53,865 nucleotides of DNA, taken from a virus. The stretch's first letter is position 1. Each line of letters begins with the position of its first letter. The notes below the pieces were generated by a model. That model was given only the letters and a program-made list of their open reading frames with translations, made no database searches and had not been told where the DNA came from. Of this stretch, positions 52,213 to 53,865 are shown piece by piece. The stretch covers positions 1 to 53,865 of IMG/VR virus record IMGVR_UViG_3300032282_004842. One strand, written 5' to 3'. A program made the translations under genes and the position numbers.

Positions 52213-53580
52213 ATGAGCATCTATAGAAGCTATTTTGAAAAAAACAACACAGTACTTAAAAAATCATATGTAAATACGGCTAAAAACCCCACTACAGAGA
52301 TTTTTTACGGTTCTTTGTATTCTAAATTTATCTTTAAGGTAGATTTAACAGACCTAAAAGATAAAGTAGATAATGGTGACTTAGTTATAGGTGCACAAAC
52401 AAAACATTATCTAAAAATGACCAATACCGTTATTGGTGATAGTAAACTAATCGGTCAAAGTACCGGTTCAGGTAGAAATCGTGCAACATCCTTCGATTTA
52501 ATAGTTTTTGAAGTTCCAGAATTTTGGGATGAAGGAGTTGGATTTGATTATGAGTACACCAATAATGATATGTTGGGTAATAAAACCTATGATACTAGAG
52601 CATCCAATTGGTTTAATAGAATATCAACTAGTGGATGGACAACCGAAGGTGTATATACCGGTAATACGGTTGTTGGTACTATACATTTTGACAACGGTAA
52701 TGAAAATATTAATTTAGATATTACAAATTACGTTAATGGTATTGTTTTATCAGGAAATCCTAATAATGGTTTGGGTATTTCTTTTGATTATCCATACCTA
52801 ACAATGAGTACAGATAATGACCAATCGGTTTCATTCTTTTCAAAATATACGCAGACATTTTTTGAACCCTTCGTTGAAACGGTTTTTAATGACAGAATAG
52901 ATGATAATAGAGAAAGTTTTATTGGGGAAAGACAAAACAATCTTTATTTATATGTCACCAAAGGAACTAATTACTATGATTTAGATAATAACCCGACAGT
53001 TGATATATTAAATTCATCAAGTCTCCCAATTTCAGGTTTAACCGGACTTACAACAACAAAAATTAGAAAAGGTATCTATAAAGTTACATTTGGGATAACC
53101 GGACAACTTTGTGACGGAAAAAGATTTTTTTATGATAAATGGAAGAATCTGACAATTGATGGTGTACAAATAAGTGACGTTATACAAAAATTTGTACCAA
53201 AACCATTTACAAATGGATACACTTTCGGCACAAACCCGACAGATACCAATAAGTTTACATTACAATTCTCCGGCATTAAACAAAATGAAAAAATAAAAAG
53301 AGGAGAATTAAAGAAAATTGTTATAAATCTTAGGTCAATATCACAACTAAGAACTGATTTATATGAAGATGTTTATTATCGTATTTTTGTTAAAGAAGGT
53401 AAAACTAATGTTATCGTTTACGATTGGACTCAGTTTGATTTGACAAATGAAAATTCATTTTATTTAGATACATCATATATGATTCCTAGAGAGTATTTTA
53501 TGGAATTTAAAACTAAAACACATACCGAGGAGATATTTTATGATGAATATGTTAAATTTGAAATAATATCAGAAAAATAA
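52213..53580 (+). CDS. Virion structural protein, 455 aa
   Basis: 455 aa, beta-rich. Start MSIYRSYFEKNNTVLKKSYV, then NTAKNPTTEIFYGSLYSKFI, FKVDLTDLKDKV and SSNWFNR-like Asn/Ser-rich segments (KTYDTRASNWFNR). Later parts: VSFFSKYTQTFFEPFVETVF and VYYRIFVKEGKTNVIVYDWT. Conserved-looking but no recognised family; its position after baseplate genes favours a wedge or fibre-attachment role. The leader lacks a Shine-Dalgarno sequence. Confidence 0.6.
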   Translation: MSIYRSYFEKNNTVLKKSYVNTAKNPTTEIFYGSLYSKFIFKVDLTDLKDKVDNGDLVIGAQTKHYLKMTNTVIGDSKLIGQSTGSGRNRATSFDLIVFEVPEFWDEGVGFDYEYTNNDMLGNKTYDTRASNWFNRISTSGWTTEGVYTGNTVVGTIHFDNGNENINLDITNYVNGIVLSGNPNNGLGISFDYPYLTMSTDNDQSVSFFSKYTQTFFEPFVETVFNDRIDDNRESFIGERQNNLYLYVTKGTNYYDLDNNPTVDILNSSSLPISGLTGLTTTKIRKGIYKVTFGITGQLCDGKRFFYDKWKNLTIDGVQISDVIQKFVPKPFTNGYTFGTNPTDTNKFTLQFSGIKQNEKIKRGELKKIVINLRSISQLRTDLYEDVYYRIFVKEGKTNVIVYDWTQFDLTNENSFYLDTSYMIPREYFMEFKTKTHTEEIFYDEYVKFEIISEK

Positions 53581-53586
53581 AATTTC

Positions 53587-53594
53587 TATTTAAT
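53587..53594 (+). promoter_or_regulatory. TATTTAAT weak motif before the last gene
   Basis: TATTTAAT ends 1 nt before ATG 53596; it differs from the consensus at the last two positions, so it may be chance. Confidence 0.15.
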
Positions 53595-53595
53595 T

Positions 53596-53865
53596 ATGAA
53601 AAATTTAATAATAACAGAAAACGAAAGGGAGCGAATTAAAAAACTACATAAAACATATAGTTTTGGTTCAATTTTAACTGAGGCGGTAACACCGGAAATA
53701 CTACAGCAAAAATATGTTGAGACGGGTAAAGTTTTAATGAAAACATTCAAAGAAATAATGGATGTTTCCAATAATAAAATTAATTATGCGTTGTGGTTAA
53801 CCAAAATGGTTGCGGAAAATAATATATTACCCGAAGATGTTTACAAGTATAAAGAATATATTCAA
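53596..53865 (+). CDS. Partial gene with virion-tag-like N-terminus, 3' end outside
   Basis: The first 90 codons of a gene that runs off the window. KNLIITENERERIKKLHKTY then FGSILTEAVTPEILQQ: the KxIIxEN start resembles that of the metallopeptidase (KIIINENQLKLLL), and ILTE|A fits a gp21-type cleavage site. This suits a protein packaged in the capsid or a structural protein cut during maturation. What follows is helical (EIMDVSNNKINYALWLTKMV). Function unknown. Confidence 0.6.
   Translation, partial: MKNLIITENERERIKKLHKTYSFGSILTEAVTPEILQQKYVETGKVLMKTFKEIMDVSNNKINYALWLTKMVAENNILPEDVYKYKEYIQ

Overview
The window is an A+T-rich (by eye near 70 %) segment of a large T4-like contractile-tailed phage (myovirus). 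Recognisable T4-type parts are a gp32-like ssDNA-binding protein, gp53-like baseplate wedge, gp26/gp51-family chaperone, tape measure, gp19 tube, gp18 sheath, gp13 and gp14-like neck proteins, a family B DNA polymerase (gp43 type), an SNF2/UvsW-like helicase, a gp55-like late sigma factor, PhoH and dUTPase. The host is probably a Bacteroidota bacterium: start codons are preceded by A-rich leaders without Shine-Dalgarno sequences, one promoter fits the Bacteroidota consensus TTTG-N21-TAnnTTTG (upstream of the DNA polymerase), and a DUF4494-like protein is present. This host assignment is inference. No tRNA, rRNA, CRISPR array or insertion sequence was seen. Portal, major capsid and terminase genes are not in the window.

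Layout. 1-23289 is almost all on the minus strand. Reading from right to left it holds a neck protein, a metallopeptidase, a tail terminator-like protein, sheath, tube, tail assembly chaperone (with a likely +1 frameshift extension), tape measure, a 1645-aa tail/baseplate protein with an OmpA-like module, gp53, a 2042-aa baseplate hub-like protein, three small proteins, a Thr-Pro-repeat protein, and the start of a gp32-like gene. 23322-36000 is mixed: an intein-containing helicase (+), a putative PD-(D/E)XK nuclease and a small partner (-), gp13 neck (+), a DNA polymerase interrupted by an in-frame TGA (-), then four tail-fibre or adhesin-type genes (-). 36056-53865 is all plus strand: internal or structural virion proteins including a 14-repeat protein and a WYL-like protein, three glycosyltransferases, a degenerate HD protein, dUTPase, PhoH, a degenerate HAD protein, the late sigma factor, baseplate proteins, a homing-endonuclease remnant, and a partial gene at the edge.

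Regulation. The motif TATTTATA (variants TATTTATC/TATTTATT) lies 3-42 nt before many structural gene starts, on both strands and in the orientation of the gene. It is the best candidate for the late promoter read by the gp55-like factor. At several genes it is only 3-7 nt from the ATG, which predicts leaderless or nearly leaderless late mRNAs, while gp18, gp19 and the gp32-like gene have leaders of about 37-42 nt. Genes inside operons are often coupled by TAATG or ATGA overlaps. Hairpin terminators lie between the tail operon and the gp32-like gene and after gp19. The 314-nt space between gp19 and gp18 carries a CTAG-rich repeat and a plus-strand terminator, and may encode a small RNA.

The observations most worth following are the probable UUU_CGC +1 frameshift in the tail chaperone, the Ala1 intein inside the helicase Walker A motif, the TGA in the polymerase exonuclease III motif, the atypical late promoter, the possible polymerase leader hairpin, the possible small RNA, and the 14-copy SDGDEKGRGE repeat protein.
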